A stretch of DNA of 35,347 bases. Source: Candidatus Mediterraneibacter merdavium (GTDB lineage Bacteria; Bacillota; Clostridia; Lachnospirales; Lachnospiraceae). Under the pieces are notes generated by a model, which worked only from the letters and a program-made list of their open reading frames with translations, made no database searches and was not told the origin of the DNA. Location of the stretch: the NCBI GenBank assembly GCA_019118545.1, contig DWYT01000157.1:1-35347 (forward strand). The letters run 5' to 3'. This document shows, one piece after another, positions 18,342 through 28,767 of the stretch (position 1 is the stretch's first letter; each line of letters begins with the position of its first letter). Both the position numbers and the translations under genes were made by a program.

Positions 18342-19262
18342 TTACTCAGCCGTTTCCTCCGGAACCGGGTACTTATACCACTCTACAAGAGGTGTGTATC
18401 CGCCCGGAAGTGCATTTCCGTCTTCATCCTGAACCTGAGAGTTACCTGACCAGATACCGAACGCGCATCCTACGATACCTACTACAAGGATAAGGATGAT
18501 ACATCTTACCGGTGTCCAACCCTTCTTGATCAGAGCGTAGATACCAAGCGTGATCAGAAGCGGGATCAGCTTCGGCAGTACGCCGTCAAGCAGTCCCTGA
18601 ATGTTGATCTGCGTGTCGCCGACGATCATACGTACTGTTGTTCCGCCATAGTTAGCGATCAGTCCGCCCACTACGAAGATACCAAGAATACTTGCCGCGC
18701 GTGTGAACTCTTTTGCGTTGGATGTAAGCATTGTAACTGCTTTTGTTCCAAGTCCGTAAGACCAGTACATCAGTCCGAAACGAACGATGAACTGAACTAC
18801 GTTGAAGATGATCAGGAACAGGATTGCGCCGAGAATATTTCTCTCCATCGCCATATTGGCGGTCAGACCTGCCGTGATCGGAACAAGTGTCAGCCAGAAC
18901 AGAGCGTCGCCGATACCGCCCAGCGGACCAGCCGCGGAGATACGTACGGAACGGATTGTCTGCGTGTCAGCTTTGTTCTGCTCAAGTGAGAGAACAATAC
19001 CCATTACGAATGTTACAAGGAACGGGTGTGTGTTGAGGAAGTCAAGGTTGTGTGCCATGGAAGCCTTAAGGTCTTCTTTGTTCGTATGTATTTTCTGAAG
19101 ACCCGGAAGGATGCCCCAGAGCCATCCGCAAGCCTGCATTCTCTCATAGTTGAAGGATGCCTGTAAGAAACAGGACAGCCAAACCATCTTATTTAACGTT
19201 TTCTTATCCAGCTGTGGTGCCGGAGTCAGATCCTGATATCTATCCGGAATATTATATGCCAT
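18342..19262 (-). CDS. PTS mannose-family IID component (AgaE-like)
   Basis: LDKKTLNKMVWLSCFLQASFNYERMQACGWLWGILPGLQKIH, HLDFLNTHPFLVTFVMGI, GPLGGIGDALFWLTLVPI. Confidence 0.93.
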   Translation of the reverse strand: MAYNIPDRYQDLTPAPQLDKKTLNKMVWLSCFLQASFNYERMQACGWLWGILPGLQKIHTNKEDLKASMAHNLDFLNTHPFLVTFVMGIVLSLEQNKADTQTIRSVRISAAGPLGGIGDALFWLTLVPITAGLTANMAMERNILGAILFLIIFNVVQFIVRFGLMYWSYGLGTKAVTMLTSNAKEFTRAASILGIFVVGGLIANYGGTTVRMIVGDTQINIQGLLDGVLPKLIPLLITLGIYALIKKGWTPVRCIILILVVGIVGCAFGIWSGNSQVQDEDGNALPGGYTPLVEWYKYPVPEETAE

Positions 19263-20082
19263 CCTGGTCACCTCCTACATAGCCGGCGCCTGCGCCTGCG
19301 TTCTGTTTGATCTTTGACTGTGTTGTGAAGTCATAGATTGCGATAGCAACACCTACGAATGCGCAGAGAAGCAGAGTTGCTCCGGCTGTTGTCGCATTTG
19401 CGCTGCAGAGCAGTGCCATAACGAAACCTGCCAGAAGGAATCCCCACATCTCGTTGGACATCATAACCTTCATAAGGATCGCGAATCCGACGAACTTCAT
19501 CGCTCCGCCTGCTGCGTCAAGACCTGCCATTACCCATGAGAAGTCTTTTGAGAACTCGCGAAGTACATTTCCGAGAGCCTCGCCGCCGTACAGGCCGGCA
19601 ACAGACAGGATACCGAACAGACATCCAAGAACTGCCATCTCAAGGAAGTTGATATTGCGGATACCTTTAACATTGCCTTCTTCAGCATATTTGTCAGCCT
19701 TAGCCATCATACCTGACATGAATGTAAATGTCAGTGTAACTGCGTACTGTCCGAATACCGCGAACGGAACTGCCAGACCTAACGCAGCGCCGACGCCTTC
19801 TTCTGTCGGCTCCATACCAAGGGTAACAGCAAATATTGTTGCCATAATTCCGCCCATGATCGCGTTTGGCGGCTGCGCGCCACCGATCGGCATAGAACCG
19901 ATCTGCATAAGCTGGTAAGCACCGCCGACTACAACACCAAGCTCGAAGTTACCAAGGATTGCACCGATGATCGGACAGGTAACGATCGGCTGGTATAAGG
20001 ACTCTAAAAAGCTGAACTGGTCGATGCCCATGATAAAGGCTACAACAAAGACCAGAATCGCTTGGATGATTGATATCTCCAT
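19252..20082 (-). CDS. PTS mannose-family IIC component (AgaW-like)
   Basis: MEISIIQAILVFVVAFIMGIDQFSFLESLYQPIVTCPIIGAILGNFELGVVVGGAYQLMQIGSMPIGGAQPPNAIMGG. Confidence 0.93.
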   Translation of the reverse strand: MEISIIQAILVFVVAFIMGIDQFSFLESLYQPIVTCPIIGAILGNFELGVVVGGAYQLMQIGSMPIGGAQPPNAIMGGIMATIFAVTLGMEPTEEGVGAALGLAVPFAVFGQYAVTLTFTFMSGMMAKADKYAEEGNVKGIRNINFLEMAVLGCLFGILSVAGLYGGEALGNVLREFSKDFSWVMAGLDAAGGAMKFVGFAILMKVMMSNEMWGFLLAGFVMALLCSANATTAGATLLLCAFVGVAIAIYDFTTQSKIKQNAGAGAGYVGGDQDGI

Positions 20083-20120
20083 ATTTACTCCTTTCCGATT
20101 AACCAATAAAACCTGTGTAA

Positions 20121-20597
20121 TTACTTAAATAATTTGTCAATGTTTTCTACCGGGGTGTCCGGAACTCGTTTGATCTCCAGCTCCACACCCAGCTCCTGCA
20201 GCTTTCTGAAAGTTGCAACATCATCATCATTGACCGCGACCGAAGTCGCAACCTGACGTTTCCCCTCAGCCATGTGCATATTTCCGATATTTACCTTCTT
20301 GATCGGCACCCCGCCCTCAACAAGCTTGAGCACATCCTGCGGCGTCTCGCAGATAATTGCAATGTGCTGGTTCGCAGAGGCTTTGTGGATGATATCGATC
20401 GTCTTCTGGATCGTGAAGAAACGGGTCTGCGCATATGCCGGCGCCGCCATGTTCATCAGTCCCTGACGGAATTCATCCCCGGCAACCGCATCGTTCGCGA
20501 CGAGAATAAGGTTTGCGCCTACTACGCCGCACCACTGTGTTGCCACCTGACCGTGAATCAGACGATTGTCAATTCTTGTCAACCTGATATCTGGCAT
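20121..20597 (-). CDS. PTS mannose-family IIB component (AgaV-like)
   Basis: MPDIRLTRIDNRLIHGQVATQWCGVVGANLILVANDAVAGDEFRQGLMNMAAP. Confidence 0.93.
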   Translation of the reverse strand: MPDIRLTRIDNRLIHGQVATQWCGVVGANLILVANDAVAGDEFRQGLMNMAAPAYAQTRFFTIQKTIDIIHKASANQHIAIICETPQDVLKLVEGGVPIKKVNIGNMHMAEGKRQVATSVAVNDDDVATFRKLQELGVELEIKRVPDTPVENIDKLFK

Positions 20598-20680
20598 GTT
20601 TGCCTCCTCCTTTCTTTAAGAATTAGCATTCAAGTGAACTCTGCTTATGTGCTTTATTATACCAGACTTTATCTTAATTA

Positions 20681-20715
20681 GTTTGCACTTTTTATGCGCC
20701 CTTTTGCATTTTTGG
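20681..20715 (-). promoter_or_regulatory. Candidate AraC-type operator upstream of the PTS operon
   Basis: Two direct copies of TTTGCA(C/-)nTTTTT on the + strand, 21 bp apart, upstream of a TATAAT-like -10 on the minus strand. Confidence 0.45.
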
Positions 20716-20818
20716 TTATAGAATTTTAATAAAAAATACAGGAAATTTTCACTTGTTTCCCACAAAAGTTACAATTCCCTGTACTATTTTATGAATCGCC
20801 TCACAAAACTATACTAAA

Positions 20819-21280
20819 TTATATTTTCCGCTTTTCAAATATAAGAACAGCCAGAAACAGGCAGGCCGCTGTCACTGCCGCGCCTGCCAGCGCCGCCTCT
20901 GCGGGCACCCCGTCCCCCTGTGTCCCCCAAAGCGCCCCGGCGCTTCCCGCAGCCAGAGAAAGGGGCACATATCGCGGCGCCTCAGGGAACATCCCGGCTA
21001 TAATCTGCGCAAGAGCGGCTCCCCCCGCGAAGAGGAGGCTCCCATACGCTCCGGTAAACAGCACCCCGCCCAGCAAAAGGATGGCCAGAAACATTACGCC
21101 TAAAAGCCACAGACCGCCAAGACAGAACATCAGACGGAACGTATTTATCTCCCCGCTGACAGCGTCCTGTCCCCAGAAAAACCATGTATACCCCATGCAC
21201 ACCAGTACAGAAAAGATATACAGCGCACTCCACGACAGTGCCGCAGCGGTAAACTTCGCAAAGATAACACTCTTTTCCAT
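20819..21280 (-). pseudogene. Truncated ABC-2 type permease remnant
   Basis: 153 aa matching only the C-terminal half expected of an ABC permease; its N-terminal half is absent and it overlaps the out-of-frame tail of the ATPase ORF. Confidence 0.5.
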
Positions 21281-22088
21281 ATAAATAGACCTTCTCTCCG
21301 TCTGTCCTCATACTGCCTGCTGCCTGTCCTTTGCTCTGCGATGTATCGGAAAGCAGCGCTGACATCCTTCCGGCCTCCGATGGACCAGAGAACCGCAGCA
21401 TCAGACCGCCCTGTCCGTGCTCCTGCCGTATCCTTTCCATATCCCCTTCTACAGCGATCTTCCCGCCACTTAAGATCGCCACCCGGTCGCAGATCCTCTC
21501 CGCGTCCGCAAGGACATGGGTAGAAAAGATCACCGTTGTCGTCCTGCCCGCGTCCTTTAAGATATCCAGTATCTCTTTTCTTCCGGCAGGATCCAGCGCT
21601 GACGTCGGCTCGTCGCAGATCAGAAGCGAGGGTTCCCCCAGAAGTGCCTGCGCGATCCCAAGCCTCTGCTTCATCCCCCGGGAATAACCCCCGATCCGTT
21701 TCTTATAAGCGGCCAGCTCCACCATGGAAAGGAGACCGCTGATCCGGTTCCGGGCATATTTTTTCTCAAGTCCTGAGATGTCCGCGCACAGTTCCATATA
21801 CTCCCGCGCATTCATATATGGATAAAATTCCGGCACATCCGGCAGGTATCCCACATAGCGGTTGGTCGGGGTATTCCCGTAGCAGACCTTCTCCCCCATC
21901 ACTGACACAGCTCCGCCGTCCGCTTTGAGAAGTCCTAAAATAATCTTCATGGTCGTGGTCTTACCCGCGCCGTTTCTCCCGAGAAAGCCGTAGACCGAAT
22001 GTTCCGGCACAGCCATGGTCACCCCGCCAAGTACCTGCTGCCCTGCAAATGCTTTTACCAGATTTTTTACTTCAAGTACATTCATCAC
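20982..22088 (-). CDS. ABC transporter ATP-binding protein, C-terminus probably frame-disrupted
   Basis: Walker A GRNGAGKTTT, signature YSRGMKQRLGIAQAL, Walker B LLICDEPTSALD; after ~DGEKVYLYGK the reading is out of frame with the permease. Confidence 0.8.
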   Translation of the reverse strand: MMNVLEVKNLVKAFAGQQVLGGVTMAVPEHSVYGFLGRNGAGKTTTMKIILGLLKADGGAVSVMGEKVCYGNTPTNRYVGYLPDVPEFYPYMNAREYMELCADISGLEKKYARNRISGLLSMVELAAYKKRIGGYSRGMKQRLGIAQALLGEPSLLICDEPTSALDPAGRKEILDILKDAGRTTTVIFSTHVLADAERICDRVAILSGGKIAVEGDMERIRQEHGQGGLMLRFSGPSEAGRMSALLSDTSQSKGQAAGSMRTDGEKVYLYGKECYLCEVYRCGTVVECAVYLFCTGVHGVYMVFLGTGRCQRGDKYVPSDVLSWRSVAFRRNVSGHPFAGRGAVYRSVWEPPLRGGSRSCADYSRDVP

Positions 22089-22297
22089 TCATCGCCCCTT
22101 CCCATCGCAAAATATAAAACCGGCCCGATAAACTGTATGAGCAGCACAACGAGAATCCACACCGCTTTGTTGCCAAACCGGTAGTGAGGATGGCGCACCA
22201 CATGAACAAGGGCAGTCAAAGCCAGCGCCAGTTCGATCACGATCAGGGGCAGGAATACCGGAAGGTACTTTATAATGATTTCTATTCCTTCTTTCAT
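22085..22297 (-). CDS. PLDc_N-type small membrane protein
   Basis: 70 aa with two TM segments and FGNKAVWILVVLLIQFIGPVLYFAMGR. Confidence 0.75.
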   Translation of the reverse strand: MKEGIEIIIKYLPVFLPLIVIELALALTALVHVVRHPHYRFGNKAVWILVVLLIQFIGPVLYFAMGRGDE

Positions 22298-22300
22298 CTG

Positions 22301-23401
22301 TTACACCTCCTCTTCCAGATGCCGCTTTAATTTCTCTGTCAATCTTCTAAACCGTTCATTTCCCGTAAGCGGGGCAAACGCCGGGTTTGCGCACACCGCA
22401 CCGACGATACTCTCCCGGATTGCCCGGTCGGTGCGGGGCGCCATAGTCCCAAGAGAAAGCTCTTCCAAGAACCTGCCGATCGAGGTGAAATAATCATCGC
22501 CGTGCAGCATAATAGGAAATTTCAGGCGGACACAGCAGGACACATACCTTTCTAAAATTTCCAGTGCCTTTTCCTCCATCGCGCACCTGACATAAAACTC
22601 CGCAATCGCAAGATAGAGCTGGAACATTGTGTTGAAGTGTAGCGCCTCCACATGAAAAAGCTCCGCCACCTCCAGACTGCGCCGTATCATCTGCTCCGCC
22701 TGCTCCGAGTATTCCTTCTGCCCGGAAATCAGCATCCCCGTATCGCCGATCAGCATCAGAAGATGCTGGTACGCCGCTGACTGGAGATACTCCTGTGCTC
22801 TTTCCGCATTTCCCAGCATAAAATACGCCTGTCCGATCCCCTCCATCTCCTGATCAATCGGATGGAGAACCTCGTCACTGCTCTCCAGTATCTTCTCAGG
22901 ATGCCCTTGCAGCATCCAACAGGCTCTTTGTATGCTCTGGGCCTCTTTTGAAATATCTATTTCCCGGCATTCCTGAATCACATAGTCCGTCATGCTGATG
23001 ATGCGCTCCATAAGCGCCTGTGGATCTTCACAAAGCTGGCAGTGGTTCAGGTACAGGCCTGCCATACGCATCACCAGCGGAAAGCAGGAATGATATTTGC
23101 GGACGTATTCTTCACATTCCGCGTACACCGTCCCGAAAGGCTCTCTGGAAAGGCGTTCCGCCATCTCCTGATACAGCTTCCTGATATCCTCCCTTGTCAT
23201 CTGAGGTTCATATCCCAGCAGTTCATCTACCGAAATATTAAAATATGACGCCAGAATGGGGAGAAACGTTATGTCCGGGTAACTCAGTCCTTTCTCCCAT
23301 TTATTCACCGCCGAGGCAGTGACCCCCAGATACGCCGCCAGCTCTTCCTGCGTCATTCCATGTGCCCGGCGCATATTCCGGATATTCTCGTGTATCTTCA
23401 T
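22301..23401 (-). CDS. XRE-family HTH regulator with helical repeat C-terminus
   Basis: MKIHENIRNMRRAHGMTQEELAAYLGVTASAVNKWEKGLSYPDITFLPILASYFNISVDELLGY. Confidence 0.9.
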   Translation of the reverse strand: MKIHENIRNMRRAHGMTQEELAAYLGVTASAVNKWEKGLSYPDITFLPILASYFNISVDELLGYEPQMTREDIRKLYQEMAERLSREPFGTVYAECEEYVRKYHSCFPLVMRMAGLYLNHCQLCEDPQALMERIISMTDYVIQECREIDISKEAQSIQRACWMLQGHPEKILESSDEVLHPIDQEMEGIGQAYFMLGNAERAQEYLQSAAYQHLLMLIGDTGMLISGQKEYSEQAEQMIRRSLEVAELFHVEALHFNTMFQLYLAIAEFYVRCAMEEKALEILERYVSCCVRLKFPIMLHGDDYFTSIGRFLEELSLGTMAPRTDRAIRESIVGAVCANPAFAPLTGNERFRRLTEKLKRHLEEEV

Positions 23402-23587
23402 ATTCTTCCCTACCTTTCCTCTAATAAATTTATCAGACTGCTTCTGTGCGGTATCTCTTCTGATATGGATAGGATAACAGGATTTATACGGATAGGATAC
23501 GGACTTACAGTTGATTTTTGTCAAAAAAATCAACCTGCGGTTAAAACATCAGTGTAGGATGCAAAAGACGGATGAGTCCACCACAGT

Positions 23588-23626
23588 AAAAAGCTCCGGG
23601 AAGAGAACCTCTCCCCGGAGCTTTTT
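23588..23626. terminator. Bidirectional terminator downstream of the collagen-like gene
   Basis: AAAAAGCTCCGGG...CCCGGAGCTTTTT. Confidence 0.85.
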
Positions 23627-23687
23627 ATCCTGTCCGGCCGCTATGCGCCGGCATTATCTATGGCGAAACACTTATATCACTCATACT

Positions 23688-24989
<1,302 letters not shown>

Positions 24990-25057
24990 AACCCGTGGTT
25001 TTCCGTTATAATAGTTATCACGGATTATTGAGAATACGTTTTCTTAGGAGGAATATT

Positions 25058-26176
25058 ATGATGGAAAAGATACGAAATTTTTTTGTGGTTCCTGAAGAAA
25101 TACGAACAGAATTTTGGCAAAGCACTCTGAAGAAAAACAACCTTTCCCTGCTTGTGATCAGTATTCTGATTGCGGGAATGGAGGCGTTCAACATTTGCCG
25201 TGTCCTGTTCTGGTCCCGGTCGGGCCTAGGTTCTGTAAATAACCGGATTTATTTTGGCATGTACTGCTCCCTGCTGCTGGCTGCCATTATCGCCATGACT
25301 CTGCTGCATGTGTGGCGGAATGGCCCGGTAAACCGCAGATGGGCGGTTCAATTCGTTTCGGTGATGTTCTTCCTTTTGTGGCATACAGGACTTAATACTT
25401 ACGATCTGATGAAAAATCCGGATGGGGAAATTCTTGTTTTTATTACAGCATTCTTAGGGCTGGCAATGTTTATTCAAATGCCCGGCTTGTACAGCCTGCT
25501 CTGCTACATGCTAAGCTATGCCCTTTTTATGGTTCTGGCCGGTCCCATGCTGAGGGAGGGAACACGGATCAACCTGACATTTACAGCCATCGTGGCTCTG
25601 GCGGTTTCTCTGACTAATTGCCGCCATGCAGTCGACATGCTTTTGCAGACCCGGGAGCTTGATTTGACCAACCGCCGCCTTCAGGAGCTGCTGCAGCGGG
25701 ATCCTCTTACCGGCCTTTTGACAAAGGCAGCTTTCAACGACTGTGCCCAGTTGTGCCTGTCCTCCTACAGACCGGACCGCCACCTTCTGATGATGGTTTT
25801 AGATATGGACAAATTCAAACTCATCAACGACCAGTATGGCCATCCCTGCGGAGATTATGTACTGGAAGAGATGGGGCGTATCCTTCAGGAGGTTTTCCCC
25901 AATGTCAAGGGACTGGGACGGTTGGGAGGCGATGAATTCGCCGTAATTATGTACAGCAAAAACGAGGATGTAGGTCAGCAGATCGACGAGATAAACCGTC
26001 TTTTAAGCCTGCTTTCTTGGAATGGTGAAAATCTTGGAGCCCGCTGCTGCGTGGGAGTCTGCCGTCTTTGCAGGGAGCACGTTTCCTACGACGAGCTTTA
26101 TAAGGAGGCGGATCAGGCTCTGTATGCAGCCAAAAAACAAGGAAAGGCTCAATGGCATTTCAGCGAAATCCGCTGA
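25058..26176 (+). CDS. Membrane GGDEF-domain diguanylate cyclase
   Basis: RBS AGGAGG, several TM segments, then RDPLTGLLTKAAFND, LDMDKFKLINDQYGHPCGDYVL, GRLGGDEFAV. Confidence 0.92.
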   Translation: MMEKIRNFFVVPEEIRTEFWQSTLKKNNLSLLVISILIAGMEAFNICRVLFWSRSGLGSVNNRIYFGMYCSLLLAAIIAMTLLHVWRNGPVNRRWAVQFVSVMFFLLWHTGLNTYDLMKNPDGEILVFITAFLGLAMFIQMPGLYSLLCYMLSYALFMVLAGPMLREGTRINLTFTAIVALAVSLTNCRHAVDMLLQTRELDLTNRRLQELLQRDPLTGLLTKAAFNDCAQLCLSSYRPDRHLLMMVLDMDKFKLINDQYGHPCGDYVLEEMGRILQEVFPNVKGLGRLGGDEFAVIMYSKNEDVGQQIDEINRLLSLLSWNGENLGARCCVGVCRLCREHVSYDELYKEADQALYAAKKQGKAQWHFSEIR

Positions 26177-26220
26177 GCCTGTCCGCACCATCAGATGGAG
26201 TCTCCATTGACTTATGAACA

Positions 26221-26299
26221 CGTTTGTCCTATGAGAACAGGGACGGGGACGGCACCCGCAGAGGGTACCGTCCCCGTCCCTGTTCTCATAGGACAAACG
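26221..26299. repeat. Perfect 32-bp inverted repeat (long hairpin)
   Basis: CGTTTGTCCTATGAGAACAGGGACGGGGACGG (26221-26252) and its exact reverse complement at 26268-26299, 15 nt between. Confidence 0.95.
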
Positions 26300-26338
26300 G
26301 GTGCCTGCATAAAATGATGTAAAGGAGGCATATGTTCT

Positions 26339-26608
26339 ATGGACAATCAGCAGATTGATATCGCGGCGCTGGCAGGCGTTGATATTGAAAAAATGAACAA
26401 GATGGAATTGGCGGATATGGGCGGGCTGCCCCTTGATCCCGGCATCCCCCGGAAGCTCCGGGCCGGATATATCCTGCGGGAGGCGGGCAATCCCTATTGT
26501 TTCCGGGTTGGCGGCCTTGGCGTGAAGCTGGAGTTCATGGACAACGCCCCGTCTTTGCAGGACACCCTTTCCGGCTTCCTGCAGAGAAAAAAGAGCACTG
26601 AAATATAA
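26339..26608 (+). CDS. Small conserved-type protein preceding the recombinase (DUF6870-like, by recall)
   Basis: 89 aa MDNQQIDIAALAGVDIEKMNKMELADMGGLPLDPGIPRKLRAGYILREAGNPYCFRVGGLGVKLEF; abuts the recombinase. Confidence 0.7.
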   Translation: MDNQQIDIAALAGVDIEKMNKMELADMGGLPLDPGIPRKLRAGYILREAGNPYCFRVGGLGVKLEFMDNAPSLQDTLSGFLQRKKSTEI

Positions 26609-26637
26609 CTGTAATGCGACAGGGAGGGATGGCTGTC

Positions 26638-28302
26638 ATGGCAAGGAGAAGCCGGGCTGATGCTGCAAACGCAAAACCGAAATACAGGGTATGGAGAATT
26701 GCAATCTACATCCGCCTTTCCAAAGAAGATGCGCGTTGCCTTGACGAGTCTGAAAGTGTTACAAACCAACGGCAGATCATTGAAGACCATATTGCCGGGT
26801 TTAACGACGGCGACAAGTACATGATCGTTGACGAGTATGTGGACGACGGTATCTCCGGCACAACGGACGACGAGCGCGAGGACTTTCAAAGGATGCTTTC
26901 CGATATTAAGCGCGGGCGCGTAAACTGCGTGATCGTCAAAGACCTTGCGCGTTCTTTCCGAAACTACAGTGACCAAGGCTATTATCTGGATGACTGGTTC
27001 CCCCGGCACAATGTCCGTTTTATCTCGTTGTACCATCAACCGCTGGACAGCTACAGGGAGCCGCGAAATATGCGGAGCATCGCCGTACCCATTCAGGGTG
27101 TGCTCAATGAAAATCACTGTGCGGAAACCTCTGAGAAGGTACGCGAGGTGTTTGACATGAAGCGCCGGAACGGTGACCACATCGGCTCCTTTGCCGTTTA
27201 CGGTTACATCAAAGACCCCAACGACAAAAACGCTCTTCTGGTCGACGGGGAGGCCGCCGCTGTTGTCCGGGACATTTTCAATATGTTTCTGGACGGCATG
27301 AGCAAAAACGCCATAGTCCATTATCTGAACGGCCACGGCATTTTAAGCCCCTCTGCCTACAAACGGCAGCGCCTGAGGCTGAAATACCAGAATCCCAGCG
27401 TCGATCCAGCAAAACCGTCTTTATGGTGTGCGGCATCCATAACCAACATCCTGAAAAACCGTATGTACTGCGGAGATATGGTGCAGGGCCGCTACCGTAT
27501 GAAGAGCTACAAGATACACGTTCAGGAAGCTGTCCCGGAGGATGAGTGGTATATCGTTGAAAATACCCATGAGGCGATCATTGACTGGGATACCTTTAAC
27601 AAGGCACAGCGGCTTCTCCTGAGGGACACCCGCACGGGACCCCGGCAGAAAAAGCCGTACCTGTTCAGCGGCTTTTTGAAATGCGCTGACTGCGGCAAGT
27701 CTATGACACGGAGCAAGGTCGGGAATGTGGTGTACTACTATTGCCGCACCTATAAAGACCAGTCAAAGTCAGCCTGCACAAAACATACGATCAAACATGA
27801 CTGTCTGGAGGCCGCCGTCCTCTATGCCATTCAGCAGCAGGTTTATCTGGCGGTAGATTACGCAAAGGCTGCCGAGCAGGTGAGCAGAGCCCCTTTGGCG
27901 AAGAGCCGGTCTGCAAAACTGACGGATGCCATCGGACAAAAGGAGCGGGAGCTTGCTAAAATCACACGCTATAAACAGGCTATTTATCAGGACTGGAAAG
28001 ACGGGGAGATTTCCCATTCCGACTACTGTTACATGAAAGAGGATTATGAACGTCAGGCCGGTGCCCTGAGCGAAGTCCTTGGAAAGCTCCGGGCAGAACT
28101 GGAAGAACCGGAAAACGACATTGACGCGGAAAATCTTTTTCTGTCCGCGTTCCAGCAGTATCAGAACATCAACAGACTGACACGGGACATTTTGATCGAA
28201 TTAGTTGACCATATCAAGATACACGAGGGCGGCTGTATCAGCATTGTATTCCGTTTCGCTGACGGGCTCCGCCATATTCAGAAGGATCTTGCATTTCCTT
28301 AA
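26638..28302 (+). CDS. Large serine recombinase (TnpX/TndX-like)
   Basis: Resolvase N-domain ([64 protein letters not shown]), recombinase domain and zinc ribbon ([15 protein letters not shown]...[18 protein letters not shown]). Confidence 0.95.
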   Translation: MARRSRADAANAKPKYRVWRIAIYIRLSKEDARCLDESESVTNQRQIIEDHIAGFNDGDKYMIVDEYVDDGISGTTDDEREDFQRMLSDIKRGRVNCVIVKDLARSFRNYSDQGYYLDDWFPRHNVRFISLYHQPLDSYREPRNMRSIAVPIQGVLNENHCAETSEKVREVFDMKRRNGDHIGSFAVYGYIKDPNDKNALLVDGEAAAVVRDIFNMFLDGMSKNAIVHYLNGHGILSPSAYKRQRLRLKYQNPSVDPAKPSLWCAASITNILKNRMYCGDMVQGRYRMKSYKIHVQEAVPEDEWYIVENTHEAIIDWDTFNKAQRLLLRDTRTGPRQKKPYLFSGFLKCADCGKSMTRSKVGNVVYYYCRTYKDQSKSACTKHTIKHDCLEAAVLYAIQQQVYLAVDYAKAAEQVSRAPLAKSRSAKLTDAIGQKERELAKITRYKQAIYQDWKDGEISHSDYCYMKEDYERQAGALSEVLGKLRAELEEPENDIDAENLFLSAFQQYQNINRLTRDILIELVDHIKIHEGGCISIVFRFADGLRHIQKDLAFP

Positions 28303-28310
28303 AAAGCCGC
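28294..28310 (-). repeat. Right inverted half-site (candidate P arm)
   Basis: + strand TTTCCTTAAAAAGCCGC; overlaps the recombinase stop codon (28300-28302). Confidence 0.75.
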
Positions 28311-28658
28311 TCCGGTCGGGCCTGTAGGCCCTGTAGCTCCTGTAGCCCCGGCAGTCCCTGTGGCACCTGTAGCGCCTGTCGGACCTGTTGCTCCAGTGGA
28401 GCCTGTCGCTCCGGTCGCTCCCGTCGGACCCGTTGGGCCTCCTGCCGGGCCTGTGGGCCCCGTCGGGCCGGTGGGACCTGTTGGCCCGGTACAGCAGCAT
28501 GGCCGCGGCGGGCACGGTCTGCATCCAAACGGCTGCCTTGAGCAGCGCCCGGAGCAGGCGTCCCTGTCCCTGTCATCCCCGCAGTACGCCGACTGCTCTC
28601 TTATCTCGTTTACATTTTCTTCTCTGTCTTCTGCTTCTTTCTTTCTAAACAATGTCAT
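28305..28658 (-). CDS. 5' portion of interrupted collagen-like protein gene (stop codon TAA at 28299-28301 supplied by the element)
   Basis: [64 protein letters not shown]...[27 protein letters not shown]; the minus ORF terminates right inside the element end. Confidence 0.88.
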
Positions 28659-28767
28659 ATCTTCTGACCTCCTTTCATAATCATTGTATGTTGGAGATCT
28701 CTTTTTGCTTATCATATCCGGCTGTCCGGATCTAAGTCTGCCGATCCTGCATCCCTCCGTCACACGG

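Noticed and set aside
26494-27336. 280-aa minus-strand ORF inside the recombinase
   Set aside because: Antisense to the well-supported serine recombinase.
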